14,185 bases of DNA from JBCBRD01 sp039819785 (GCA_039819785.1 JBCBRH010000058.1:1-14185), one strand, 5' to 3'. Shown: positions 1 through 7,104, numbered from the stretch's first letter. The notes: a model not told the origin generated them from the letters alone. Program-made: numbers and translations.

Positions 1-2
1 AG

Positions 3-2066
3 TTGTGGGGCGCCATCGGTGCGGTGTTCGGGTCATGGCGCAACAACCGTGCGAACACCTATCGCCGCCTCCACGACATCCCTGAGAGCTGGGGCACGGC
101 GGTCAGCGTCCAGGCCATGGTGTTCGGCAACCTGGGTGAGACGAGTGCAACAGGCGTCGCCTTTACACGGAACCCATCGACGGGTGTGAACGAGATCTAC
201 GGTGAATTCCTCATCAATGCGCAAGGTGAGGACGTCGTCGCCGGCATCCGTACGCCGCAGTCTTTGACGAAAAAGGCACGCGTTGAGTCTGGTGAAAAGG
301 CGATGTCTTTAGAAGAGGCGATGCCCGAAACATTTCAAGAATTGTGCGGGGTCTTTCAAAGACTCGAAGCGCATTACCGAGATATGCAGGACATCGAATT
401 CACCATCCAAGACGGCAAACTGTGGATGCTGCAGACGCGTTCTGGAAAGCGTACGACGGAAGCTGGTTTGAACATTGCCGTCGCGATGGCGGAGGAGGGC
501 GTGCTGACCCGTGATGAGGCCGTGCTGCGGGTTGACCCTGCAGGGCTTGATCAACTGCTGCACCCTATGCTCGATCCCGATGCCGAGAAGATCGTTCTGA
601 CACGGGGACTGCCGGCGTCGCCTGGTGCTGCTGCCGGAGAGATCGTCTTTACCGCGGATGATGCCGAAGCGATGAAGGCCAAAGATGTCTCGGTCATTCT
701 TGTGCGCACGGAAACGAGCCCTGAAGATATCCACGGCATGCATGCGGCTGTGGGCATTCTCACCGCGCGGGGTGGCATGACCAGTCATGCGGCCGTGGTC
801 GCACGTGGCATGGGGCGCCCGTGTGTGTCGGGAGCTGGTGCAATGCGTATCGACCCGAAGGCTGGGACGTTGACCATTGGCGCACAGACATTTCAGAAGG
901 GCGATGTACTGACCATCGACGGGACAGCGGGTGAAGTCCTCGAAGGGCGGGCAAAGATGCGTCAGCCTGAATTGTCTGGTGCGTTTGGAACACTCATGGG
1001 TTGGGCCGATGGCGCGCGTGCGCTTGGTGTTCGGGCCAATGCGGATACGCCGCGTGATGCCCAGGTGGCGCGCGATTTCGGTGCCGAAGGCATCGGGCTT
1101 TGCCGCACTGAACATATGTTTTTTGATGATGCCCGCATCCTGGCCATGCGCGAGATGATTTGTTCGGAGACTGAAAAAGGACGTCGCGCCGCGCTTGCGA
1201 AAATCCTGCCGATGCAGCGTGCCGATTTCGAGGATTTGTTCAAGATCATGGCCGGCCAGCCGGTGACGATCCGGTTGTTGGACCCGCCGCTGCACGAGTT
1301 CTTGCCGCACGAGGCCGACGAGTTGAAGTCGGTAGCGGCATCGCTGGGTATTTCAGTTCAAACCTTGCAGGCGCGTGTCACGGAACTCAGCGAGTTTAAT
1401 CCGATGCTGGGGTTTCGCGGGTGCCGGCTGGCGATCCGTTATCCCGAAATAACCGAGATGCAGGCGCGCGCCATTTTCGAAGCTTCTATCAATGCTGCCA
1501 AGGAAACGGGTGAACCCGTCCACGCGGAAGTGATGATCCCGCTCGTGATTTACCGCAAGGAGTTCGACATTCTGGCGGGTGTAATCCGTGCTGCAGCGGC
1601 CGCTGTTGAAGCGGAGACCGGGGCGACGCTTACCTACGATATCGGGACGATGGTGGAACTGCCGCGATGCGCGCTACTGGCGGATGATATTGCACGGGGT
1701 GATGATGGCGCGGCGTTCTTTTCGTTTGGCACTAATGACATGACGCAGACATGCCTTGGATTGTCGCGCGATGATGCCGGACCGATCTTGGAGACCTACA
1801 TCGAGCAAGGGATTTTCGAATGCGATCCGTTTGTGTCGATCGACGTTGCCGGGGTCGGTGAATTGGTGCGGATCGGGACTGAGAAAGGGCGCGGGGTCAA
1901 ACCCGATCTTAAGATCGGGATTTGCGGAGAACATGGTGGGGACCCGAAGTCCGTGACCTTCTGCCATGAAAGTGGACTGGACTATGTGTCGTGTTCGCCG
2001 TTCCGGGTGCCGGTGGCACGGTTGGCTGCCGCTCAGGCGGCGCTGCGTGCGAAGGGGACGGTCTAG
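3..2066 (+). CDS. ppdK: Pyruvate, phosphate dikinase, C-terminal part (5' end cut off by the window)
   Basis: PPDK interconverts pyruvate + ATP + Pi and phosphoenolpyruvate + AMP + PPi in the cytosol. The reading frame is already open at base 3 and there is no genuine start. About 200 residues are missing from a family length near 890, so this fragment of 687 residues lacks the first part of the ATP-grasp domain. What remains of that domain includes GEFLINAQGEDVVAG (about residues 68-81). The swivelling phosphohistidine domain carries TSHAAVVARG, with the phospho-accepting His at fragment residue 262. The PEP/pyruvate TIM barrel carries LGFRGCRL, SFGTNDMTQ and GICGEHGG, whose Cys (fragment residue 641) is the catalytic acid of the family. 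The C-terminus (CSPFRVPVARLAAAQAAL) is complete and typical. A small secreted-protein gene begins before or directly after the stop. Identity is very secure; regulation is not visible because the promoter lies outside. Confidence 0.97.
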   Translation: MWGAIGAVFGSWRNNRANTYRRLHDIPESWGTAVSVQAMVFGNLGETSATGVAFTRNPSTGVNEIYGEFLINAQGEDVVAGIRTPQSLTKKARVESGEKAMSLEEAMPETFQELCGVFQRLEAHYRDMQDIEFTIQDGKLWMLQTRSGKRTTEAGLNIAVAMAEEGVLTRDEAVLRVDPAGLDQLLHPMLDPDAEKIVLTRGLPASPGAAAGEIVFTADDAEAMKAKDVSVILVRTETSPEDIHGMHAAVGILTARGGMTSHAAVVARGMGRPCVSGAGAMRIDPKAGTLTIGAQTFQKGDVLTIDGTAGEVLEGRAKMRQPELSGAFGTLMGWADGARALGVRANADTPRDAQVARDFGAEGIGLCRTEHMFFDDARILAMREMICSETEKGRRAALAKILPMQRADFEDLFKIMAGQPVTIRLLDPPLHEFLPHEADELKSVAASLGISVQTLQARVTELSEFNPMLGFRGCRLAIRYPEITEMQARAIFEASINAAKETGEPVHAEVMIPLVIYRKEFDILAGVIRAAAAAVEAETGATLTYDIGTMVELPRCALLADDIARGDDGAAFFSFGTNDMTQTCLGLSRDDAGPILETYIEQGIFECDPFVSIDVAGVGELVRIGTEKGRGVKPDLKIGICGEHGGDPKSVTFCHESGLDYVSCSPFRVPVARLAAAQAALRAKGTV

Positions 2067-2358
2067 GGTGGTCAGCTGCCAGCAGGCTCAGGTTTTGGTT
2101 GTGGTTGCGCTTTTTGGCTTCGTTGGGGTTCTGGCACCTGCATTTGCAGATGTTCGGTCGTTTGGCGGATACTCGTGTGTCGACGATTGTTCAGAACATG
2201 CGATTGGGTATCTGACGGCTGAGCTGCGGGGATTTCAAAACCCGAAGACGTGTGCGCAGGCGCCCAGTGTCGGCCAGGAGGAAGGCTGTATGGTCTACTT
2301 CGAGGACCCTTACCGTGGGGGAACGCACGATGACGATGGCCGAGAGATCGTCCCATAG
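2047..2358 (+). CDS. Small secreted cysteine-rich protein, function unknown
   Basis: I do not know the function. From a GTG at 2047 the protein has 103 residues. A basic n-region (RRGRSR), a hydrophobic core and a cleavage site after APAFA form a clear signal peptide, leaving about 69 mature residues. The mature part has four cysteines, in the patterns GYSCVDDCSEHAIGY and later TC...GC, which suggests two disulfides in the periplasm or outside the cell. The C-terminus is acidic. I recall similar GY-C-x(3)-C-S-x-H-x(2)-GY proteins as uncharacterised entries in alphaproteobacteria, but cannot verify that here. An alternative GTG at 2068 lies one base after the ppdK stop and would give 96 residues. 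I prefer 2047 because it supplies the positive charges a signal peptide needs, at the cost of a 20-base overlap with ppdK. Translation may be coupled to ppdK. Confidence 0.72.
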   Translation: MRRGRSRVVSCQQAQVLVVVALFGFVGVLAPAFADVRSFGGYSCVDDCSEHAIGYLTAELRGFQNPKTCAQAPSVGQEEGCMVYFEDPYRGGTHDDDGREIVP

Positions 2359-2386
2359 GATCTGATCCGGACGACGCAGTTTTGAC

Positions 2387-2614
2387 CTACCAGACGCGGT
2401 CGTGGTGGTCTTCTTCATCGATCCTTGGATGCTGCGGTCTCGGCCCTTTGTGGGTGGGCATAGCCGCGAGAATGATGACCATCGGTGGGAAAACGAAGGT
2501 CCAGGCGATCCAGAACGAGTAGTCGCGGTTCTTGATGCTTGCGAGAATGCCGGAGATCGCCGCGCAACCGGTGGCCACAAGCCCCCAAGCTACAATCCAG
2601 AATGCGCCGCTCAT
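2387..2614 (-). CDS. Small two-helix membrane protein, function unknown
   Basis: This 75-residue protein has two predicted membrane helices (about residues 4-26 and 34-54), separated by a short polar turn KNRDYSFW. A Pro-rich, then acidic and His-containing tail follows (GPRPQHPRIDEEDHH). I chose the ATG at 2614 because GGGAGGT lies just upstream; the in-frame TTG at 2626 would place that Shine-Dalgarno inside the gene. The two-aromatic turn and FPPMV in helix 2 look conserved-type, but I cannot name a family. The gene converges on the secreted-protein gene with 28 bases between stops. Upstream lie the non-coding repeats that separate it from nadC. It could be transcribed as a read-through tail of the nad operon or independently; no promoter was recognised. 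Confidence 0.6.
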   Translation of the reverse strand: MSGAFWIVAWGLVATGCAAISGILASIKNRDYSFWIAWTFVFPPMVIILAAMPTHKGPRPQHPRIDEEDHHDRVW

Positions 2615-2730
2615 GGGACCTCCCAATGGTCTAAGCCAACTCGTTGATGATCTTCATTGTTCTGTCGCTTAATCTGGGGTGTGATGATGGCGAAAGCAAG
2701 CTGACGGTCTGAGAACGGTTTATCGCCGTT

Positions 2731-2770
2731 AGAGCCTGTTTGCTTTCTGTGGCTCAGCAAAGCAGGCTCT
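2731..2770. repeat. Imperfect inverted repeat (stem-loop) downstream of nadC
   Basis: AGAGCCTG (2731-2738) pairs perfectly with CAGGCTCT (2763-2770). Further in, TTTGCT pairs with AGCAAA across a single-base bulge, giving a stem of 14 pairs and an 11-base loop. No T-run follows on either strand, so a classical terminator is not supported. It may be a processing or factor-independent 3' end structure for the nad transcript, or part of a longer intergenic repeat unit together with 2784-2835. Confidence 0.5.
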
Positions 2771-2783
2771 AAGCTCTCGCTTT

Positions 2784-2835
2784 GGACCATGTTCCGGGCG
2801 GAAAACCGCGTCCACTTTTCCTGAACATGCTCTAG
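2784..2835 (-). repeat. Alphaproteobacterial intergenic palindromic repeat (GAGCATGTTC...GAACATG type)
   Basis: On the - strand this begins CTAGAGCATGTTCAGGAAAA, continues through GTGGACGCGGTTTTCCGCCC, and ends GGAACATGGTCC. The outer arms pair (CATGTTC with GAACATG) and the inner GGAAAA pairs with TTTTCC, making a long interrupted hairpin. This layout, with a GGAAAAGTG-x-CGGTTTTCC core inside CATG-ended arms, matches from memory a family of intergenic repeats common in Hyphomicrobiales genomes. That is recall, not a search. Only this one copy was noticed in the window. It lies just past the nadC stop. Confidence 0.6.
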
Positions 2836-2847
2836 TTCTTAGACCTG

Positions 2848-3705
2848 TCAGGAGGTCTTGAAGTCCAGGCCCAGGTCGAGAACCGGGGCGGAGTGTGTGA
2901 GTGCGCCAACTGAAATCAGATCGACGCCGGTCTGAGCGATGGCCGCCACCGTGTCCAGATTGACGCCGCCGGAAGCTTCCGTGAGCGCTCGCCCATCCAC
3001 ATGGCCGACGGCCTCACGCAAAGTGTCCAGCGTCATGTTGTCGAGCAAGACGCAGTCCGCGATCGCGAAATCGACCTCATGGAGCTGGTCGAGTGTGTCC
3101 ACCTCGATCTCGATTTTAACGAGGTGGCTTGCGTTGTTTTTTGCCGCCTTCAATGCCAGAGCGATGCCCCCGCAGGCCGCAATGTGGTTGTCCTTGATCA
3201 GGATGGCATCAAACAACCCGAAGCGATGATTGCGTCCACCGCCGCAACGCACGGCATACTTTTCGAACGCGCGCAGCCCGGGTGTCGTTTTACGGGTGTC
3301 TACGATTGTGGTCTTGGTATGGGCGACCGCGTTGACATAGTCGCGAGTGAGCGAAGCAATCCCGGACATGGCGCCCATGAAGTTCAACGCAACACGTTCG
3401 GCTGACAGGATGGCGCGGGCTGGCCCTGCGATCGTTGCGATCACATCGCCTGGCTTCGTCGCGTTACCGTCGTGCTTTTCGGCGTGGAAGCTGATGCTTG
3501 CGTTCATTTGCGCGAATGCGGCTTGAGCCAATTCGATGCCGGAAACGACGCCCGCCTGCCGTGCGGTTATGCTTGTCGATATTCTCGCGGTTTCTGGAAT
3601 GGTCGCGTTGGTTGTGATGTCGCCAACCAGACCCAAGTCCTCGCTCAAGGCTTCGGATACGGCGCGGTTGATGCGGTCATGGGATAGGGGTGGAATGCGT
3701 GTCAT
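2848..3705 (-). CDS. nadC: Nicotinate-nucleotide diphosphorylase (carboxylating), quinolinate phosphoribosyltransferase
   Basis: NadC joins quinolinate to phosphoribosyl pyrophosphate and decarboxylates it to nicotinate mononucleotide, the third step of de novo NAD synthesis. The 285-residue length is normal. Family signatures are present in order: ERVALNF (residues 103-109), TRKTTPGLR (137-145), the substrate-binding CGGGRNHR (154-161) and KDNH (171-174), then LLDNM and a C-terminal barrel strand ending ISVGALTHS. The start ATG overlaps the nadB stop in an ATGA arrangement, so translation is almost certainly coupled to nadB. This is the last gene of the nadABC operon. A small inverted repeat AGACCT-N6-AGGTCT (2841-2858) spans its stop codon. 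Confidence 0.97.
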   Translation of the reverse strand: MTRIPPLSHDRINRAVSEALSEDLGLVGDITTNATIPETARISTSITARQAGVVSGIELAQAAFAQMNASISFHAEKHDGNATKPGDVIATIAGPARAILSAERVALNFMGAMSGIASLTRDYVNAVAHTKTTIVDTRKTTPGLRAFEKYAVRCGGGRNHRFGLFDAILIKDNHIAACGGIALALKAAKNNASHLVKIEIEVDTLDQLHEVDFAIADCVLLDNMTLDTLREAVGHVDGRALTEASGGVNLDTVAAIAQTGVDLISVGALTHSAPVLDLGLDFKTS

Positions 3706-5438
3706 GCGCTTATCCCATGCACGGCAGCTTCAGGGTCGATAGGACGCCGGCGCATATCGGGTCCCGCGTATTGTGGTTCATCAGCGTCATCGGCGTTGAC
3801 GAATGTTTCACGCTTGCAGACATTGGCCAGCGAAGTTTCAACGTCATCGAGGGTGATGAACGTACGGGTCTGCAATGCCTCGTCTATTTCGGGATAATCG
3901 GAACGGTGGTGGCCACCTCGGCTTTCATGGCGTGGCAAAGCCGCTGTGATGAGAAAGGCTGCTGCGAGGCTGGCGTTGATTAACGCGGTGTCATCGGCGG
4001 CCTTTGCGATCGCCAGTGCGTTGCCGATCGTTTGCTGTGCACTTTCAAGGTCGGTCCCGTTTCGAACGACGCCTGCTTTTTCAGACAGGGTCTCACCAAT
4101 CTCGGTGAGGATGGCGATGCGTGCGGGTTCGTGAACCCGGCCGCTGGCGGGGCACGCGCGCAGTTCGGCACGGACAAGATCGCCGGACTTGGTCGCGCTT
4201 GCGATGTCGCCAGCTGCGCGGGCTGCCATGACGGTTGCCTCAAGCAGTGAATTCGAGGCCAGCCGGTTGGCGCCGTGCAGTCCGGTTGCGGCCACTTCGC
4301 CAATGGCCCAAAGGCCTGGGACATCCGTTCGCGCGTTCAGGTCGGTGGCGATGCCGCCCATGTGATAGTGGGCTGCCGGGGTGACAGGGAGCAGGTCTGT
4401 TTCCGGATCAAGGCCGTGCCTTTGGCAGTGGGCGTAAACGGTCGGGAAACGGACCTTGAAGTCTGCACCGATCGCCTCACGGCAATCGAGATAGGATCCA
4501 CGACCGCTCGCGTTTTCCTCGAAAACTGCGCGGGCAACGATGTCGCGCGGTGCCATTTCGGCATCGTCATGGATCGCGGGCATGAAGCGCCGCCCATCTT
4601 TGTTGACGAGGGTTGCGCCTTCTCCGCGCAAGGCTTCGGTGGCCAGCGGCGTTGGGCGCGCGGCGACGTCAAGGGCGGTTGGGTGGAACTGCACGAATTC
4701 GGGATCCGCGATGGTGGCACCTGCGCGTGCTGCCATGCCGATGCCTTCGCCGCGTGCGTATTCAGGGTTGGTCGTGGCGGCGAACAGGCCGCTCAAACCG
4801 CCCGTTGCCAGGATGACAGCGTTGGCTGGGACAAGCTCGTAAGCGGTGTCGCCATCCAGCCTTGTGCGCATCAGCCGGACGCCGGAGATGGCGCCATCGC
4901 TCATGATCAGATCTTCGGCCGCGAAGCCTTCCAGGACGCGGATTGAGGGCGTCTTACGAACGGTTGCGATCAATGCCTGCATGATGGCGTGGCCTGCCCG
5001 ATCGCCGGTGACACGGACGACACGCTTTTCCGAATGGGCCGCCTCGCGCGACAGCACGAAATGGCCTTGCAGGTCGCGGTCGAAGGGAACGTGGTATCGC
5101 AACAGATCCGCAATGCGATCGGGCGCTTCGGCTGCGATTGTGTGGGCCACGGCCTCGTCGACAAGGCCGCCGCCCGCCTTGATCGTGTCGCTGGTATGGG
5201 ACTTCGGGGTGTCGCCGAAACCAACGGCGGCAGCGATGCCACCTTGTGCCCAGGCACTGGAAGCCCCTTCGCCGAGTGGGGCGGCGGAAACGACGGTCAC
5301 CGGCAGTGGGCTCAATTTCAAGGCCGCGAAAAGCCCGGCCAGGCCCGCACCTATGATGACGATGTCACCCGTGGTGCCCGACGTGGCCGAGGGTTCGAAC
5401 GGCCTGAAGCCAGCTGAGGATCTGAACGTTTTTTTCAT
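3702..5438 (-). CDS. nadB: L-aspartate oxidase
   Basis: NadB is a flavoprotein that oxidises L-aspartate to iminoaspartate, the substrate of NadA. The 578 residues are somewhat longer than the E. coli enzyme; about 20 extra residues precede the FAD-binding strand. The dinucleotide-binding GAGLAG is at residues 30-35. Residues aligning with the active site are His252 (FVQFHPTA), Arg298 (PRDIVARA), His359 (AAHYHMGG) and Arg392 (NRLASNSLLE). A helical C-terminal domain follows. The start ATG lies 22 bases after the nadA stop, with only a weak purine-rich ribosome site. The stop overlaps the nadC start by four bases. It is transcribed within nadABC and is therefore expected to follow NrtR control at the nadA promoter. 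Confidence 0.97.
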   Translation of the reverse strand: MKKTFRSSAGFRPFEPSATSGTTGDIVIIGAGLAGLFAALKLSPLPVTVVSAAPLGEGASSAWAQGGIAAAVGFGDTPKSHTSDTIKAGGGLVDEAVAHTIAAEAPDRIADLLRYHVPFDRDLQGHFVLSREAAHSEKRVVRVTGDRAGHAIMQALIATVRKTPSIRVLEGFAAEDLIMSDGAISGVRLMRTRLDGDTAYELVPANAVILATGGLSGLFAATTNPEYARGEGIGMAARAGATIADPEFVQFHPTALDVAARPTPLATEALRGEGATLVNKDGRRFMPAIHDDAEMAPRDIVARAVFEENASGRGSYLDCREAIGADFKVRFPTVYAHCQRHGLDPETDLLPVTPAAHYHMGGIATDLNARTDVPGLWAIGEVAATGLHGANRLASNSLLEATVMAARAAGDIASATKSGDLVRAELRACPASGRVHEPARIAILTEIGETLSEKAGVVRNGTDLESAQQTIGNALAIAKAADDTALINASLAAAFLITAALPRHESRGGHHRSDYPEIDEALQTRTFITLDDVETSLANVCKRETFVNADDADEPQYAGPDMRRRPIDPEAAVHGISA

Positions 5439-5460
5439 GCTATTTTCTGATCGCGCGGTT

Positions 5461-6534
5461 TCAATTGGTCAGGTTGACCATGCGTTCAACCGCACGGCGC
5501 GCCCGGTCTGCAACGTCAGGATCGACGGTCACCTCATGGCGCATGTTCAACAGTGCATCATAGATGTTTTCGAGACTGATGCGCTTCATGTGCGGGCACA
5601 GGTTGCAGGGCCGGATGAACTCCACGTCGGGTGTTTCCTGCGCGACGTTCGATGACATCGAACACTCGGTCACCAGGATGACTTTTGGCGGTCGGTTGTC
5701 CTTGACCCAGTTGATCATAGCTGCCGTTGACCCGGTAAAGTCGGCTGTGTCGATGACATCGGGCGGGCACTCGGGGTGCGCGATGATCTTGATGCTTGGG
5801 TCGTCCGCGCGCAGGCTTTCGAGTTCTTCGGCGGTGAAGCGTTCGTGAACTTCACAGCGGCCTTTCCAGGCGATGATTTCAACATCGGTCTGGGTTGCCA
5901 CGTACTTGGCCAGATACTCGTCCGGGATCAGCAGGACGCGCTTGGCGCCCAGGCTTTCGACAACCTGGACGGCGTTCGACGAGGTGCAGGTGATATCGCA
6001 CTCGGCCTTCACGGCAGCCGATGTGTTCACATAGGTAACGATCGGTACGCCGGGGTAAGCTTCGCGCAACCGGCGCACGTCGTCTGCCGTGATTGAAGCT
6101 GCAAGCGAACATCCTGCCCGCATATCTGGGATCAGCACGGTCTTTTCCGGGCTCATAAGCTTTGATGTTTCGGCCATGAAGTGGACGCCGGCCTGCACGA
6201 TGACGTCGGCATCAACCTTGGCCGCTTCCTTCGCGAGTTGAAGGCTGTCACCCATGAAATCTCCCACGCAATGGAAGATTTCCGGCGTCATGTAGTTGTG
6301 CGCCAGGATTACGGCATTGCGCTCTTTTTTGAGGTCGTTGATCGCCTTGATCAGCGGGGCATAGTGTGGCCATTCCATCGGTGTGACGACGTTTTTCACA
6401 CGCTCGTACATTGGCGCCATTTCGGCGGCCAGTTCAGGCGTAAACGGAAGGTCGAGCGGGGTTGGCTTCGGCATCTTCGGGACGGGAGGTGCCTTGCGTG
6501 CCGTCGGCGGCGCAACAATGTCGATGACTGTCAT
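5461..6534 (-). CDS. nadA: Quinolinate synthase
   Basis: NadA is a [4Fe-4S] enzyme that condenses iminoaspartate with dihydroxyacetone phosphate to quinolinate. It has 357 residues, with a 30-residue Pro/Lys-rich N-terminal extension (APPVPKMPKPTP) before the three-fold pseudo-symmetric core. Cluster ligand candidates are Cys142 (RAGCSLA), Cys183 (ITCTSSNA) and Cys313 (CNLCPHMKR; Cys310 is next to it). AHNYM (78-82) marks the first substrate loop. The start ATG at 6534 is preceded by GAGGAG at a spacing of about nine bases, a good ribosome site. It is first in nadABC. The likely promoter and two operators sit 140-215 bases upstream, which leaves a fairly long leader of about 150 bases. Confidence 0.97.
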   Translation of the reverse strand: MTVIDIVAPPTARKAPPVPKMPKPTPLDLPFTPELAAEMAPMYERVKNVVTPMEWPHYAPLIKAINDLKKERNAVILAHNYMTPEIFHCVGDFMGDSLQLAKEAAKVDADVIVQAGVHFMAETSKLMSPEKTVLIPDMRAGCSLAASITADDVRRLREAYPGVPIVTYVNTSAAVKAECDITCTSSNAVQVVESLGAKRVLLIPDEYLAKYVATQTDVEIIAWKGRCEVHERFTAEELESLRADDPSIKIIAHPECPPDVIDTADFTGSTAAMINWVKDNRPPKVILVTECSMSSNVAQETPDVEFIRPCNLCPHMKRISLENIYDALLNMRHEVTVDPDVADRARRAVERMVNLTN

Positions 6535-6674
6535 GGTTGTGGTCTCCTCGTCGTAATCTTGATGCTGCGTCGGTTCACTTGCGTGGATCGCAGCGTGCTG
6601 TCTGGCTGTGCCGCTGGTCGATGGGGTTGCCGGTAGGTGTTGCGCGGGCCTTGTTTCTGAGATGATCTTGGGTT

Positions 6675-6691
6675 ATGCTCACTCGGAGCAT
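6675..6691. promoter_or_regulatory. Probable NrtR operator 1 (proximal to nadA)
   Basis: ATGCTC-ACTCG-GAGCAT is a perfect inverted repeat with six-base arms and a five-base spacer. It overlaps the proposed -10 of the nadA promoter. A second copy with the same arm/spacer geometry lies 58 bases away (centre to centre), and the linked regulator is NrtR, a family known to bind palindromes before NAD genes. Direct evidence is the repeat pair; the assignment to NrtR is inference. Confidence 0.7.
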
Positions 6692-6718
6692 TAATTGATC
6701 AGACGTTAATGCGGTCAA
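6690..6718 (-). promoter_or_regulatory. Putative sigma-70 promoter of nadABC
   Basis: On the - strand TTGACC (6718-6713) is followed after exactly 17 bases by ATTAAT (6695-6690). The -35 matches the consensus in five of six positions and the -10 in four of six. The -10 lies in the right half of operator 1, so bound repressor would block polymerase. Predicted transcription start is near 6683, about 150 bases before nadA. The -10 match is moderate, so the exact position is uncertain. Confidence 0.45.
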
Positions 6719-6732
6719 TCGAACCGCTTGTT

Positions 6733-6749
6733 ATGCTCGCACTGAGTAT
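6733..6749. promoter_or_regulatory. Probable NrtR operator 2 (distal)
   Basis: ATGCTC-GCACT-GAGTAT has the same six-base arms and five-base spacer as operator 1, with one G/T mismatch in the second arm. Both copies are preceded by TT. It sits upstream of the proposed -35 on the - strand, and could also influence any + strand promoter feeding the 6956-6999 terminator. Confidence 0.65.
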
Positions 6750-6874
6750 TCTTTGATGGTCTTAACTTAGTGGGTCTTCGTGTCTAAATCCAGGTTTGCA
6801 CGCCAAACCGGAAGGTGAAATCCGCAGATCGACCAGCCTTAGCGATGATATCTGGTGTTCTCTTATTTTCGTAA

Positions 6875-6906
6875 GTCTTTGTTTCTGCTTGTCTTTGTAT
6901 TTCTGC
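6875..6906 (+). repeat. Imperfect 16-base pyrimidine-rich tandem duplication
   Basis: GTCTTTGTTTCTGCTT (6875-6890) is followed directly by GTCTTTGTATTTCTGC (6891-6906). The units share GTCTTTGT and TTTCTGC. The tract is unusually T-rich for this genome and sits just before the hairpin and terminator. Its role is unknown; it may be part of a small RNA or a polymerase-slippage product. Confidence 0.45.
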
Positions 6907-6999
6907 AGGTGGTGTTCTGTCGAGCTATGCCACATGGGCAAATAAATTTGCCACCCGCCTCACCCGAGTCGTCTCTGCAAACTCGGTAGGCGCTTTTTT
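6900..6999 (+). ncRNA. Candidate small RNA ending at the orphan terminator (5' end not determined)
   Basis: A rho-independent terminator on the + strand has no + strand protein gene upstream within the whole 570-base gap, which implies a non-coding transcript. Immediately 5' of it lies a perfect hairpin, GGCAAATAAATTTGCC (6937-6952), so the 3' end would be two adjacent stem-loops followed by a U-run, as in many Hfq-type small RNAs. I could not recognise a known family (no match by eye to SRP RNA, 6S RNA, tmRNA or RNase P), nor a convincing promoter. The 5' end given is a placeholder and could be anywhere from about 6750 to 6930. Confidence 0.35.
6956..6999 (+). terminator. Rho-independent terminator with no upstream + strand gene
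   Basis: CGCCT (6956-6960) pairs with AGGCG (6988-6992), and CCGAGT (6964-6969) pairs with ACTCGG (6981-6986). A small internal loop (CAC against T) separates them, and the apical loop has 11 bases. A C and then six T residues (6994-6999) follow. On the - strand no T-run follows the stem, so the direction is clear. Confidence 0.65.
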
Positions 7000-7043
7000 A
7001 AGGACAGCCGTATTGGCGCACTAACCGCAATTCAGACAACTGA

Positions 7044-7069
7044 GGGCATCGGACGGGTGCCCGATGCCC
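7044..7069 (-). terminator. Strong hairpin downstream of nrtR, possible 3' end structure
   Basis: GGGCATCGG (7044-7052) and CCGATGCCC (7061-7069) form a perfect nine-pair GC-rich stem with an eight-base loop, 36 bases after the nrtR stop. No T-run follows on the - strand, so intrinsic termination is uncertain. A second hairpin, GCCCGC-TAATT-GCGGGC (7100-7116), spans the nrtR stop codon itself. Together they probably protect or define the nrtR 3' end. Confidence 0.4.
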
Positions 7070-7104
7070 CAAGCATGCTGGTGGTCTCGTTGGGTGGTTG
7101 CCCG

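Larger units (their letters stand above)
6535..7104. other. 570-base non-coding regulatory gap between nrtR and nadA
   Basis: No protein gene is convincing here; the only + strand reading frames are under about 20 codons. From nadA outwards the gap holds: the nadA leader (6535-6680), a probable promoter and two palindromic operators (6675-6749), a pyrimidine-rich imperfect tandem repeat (6875-6906), a perfect AT-rich hairpin (6937-6952), a + strand terminator (6956-6999), and a strong hairpin after nrtR (7044-7069). Each is listed separately. Confidence 0.8.

Noticed and set aside
309..1310. Long - strand open frame (333 codons) opposite ppdK
   Set aside because: It lies wholly antisense to a strongly conserved PPDK sequence, has His/Arg/Thr-rich composition with no domain, and is explained by codon bias of the real gene.
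2714..2730. AACGG-N7-CCGTT hairpin as a terminator
   Set aside because: Only five pairs and no T-run on either strand.
4275..4946. + strand open frame of 223 codons inside nadB
   Set aside because: Antisense shadow of a well-conserved flavoprotein gene; the translation is Gly/Arg/Ala/Cys-rich with no recognisable motif.
6535..6680. NAD-type riboswitch in the nadA leader
   Set aside because: The leader is long enough, but I could not find a paired architecture resembling a known NAD-sensing RNA, and the operator pair with NrtR already explains control.
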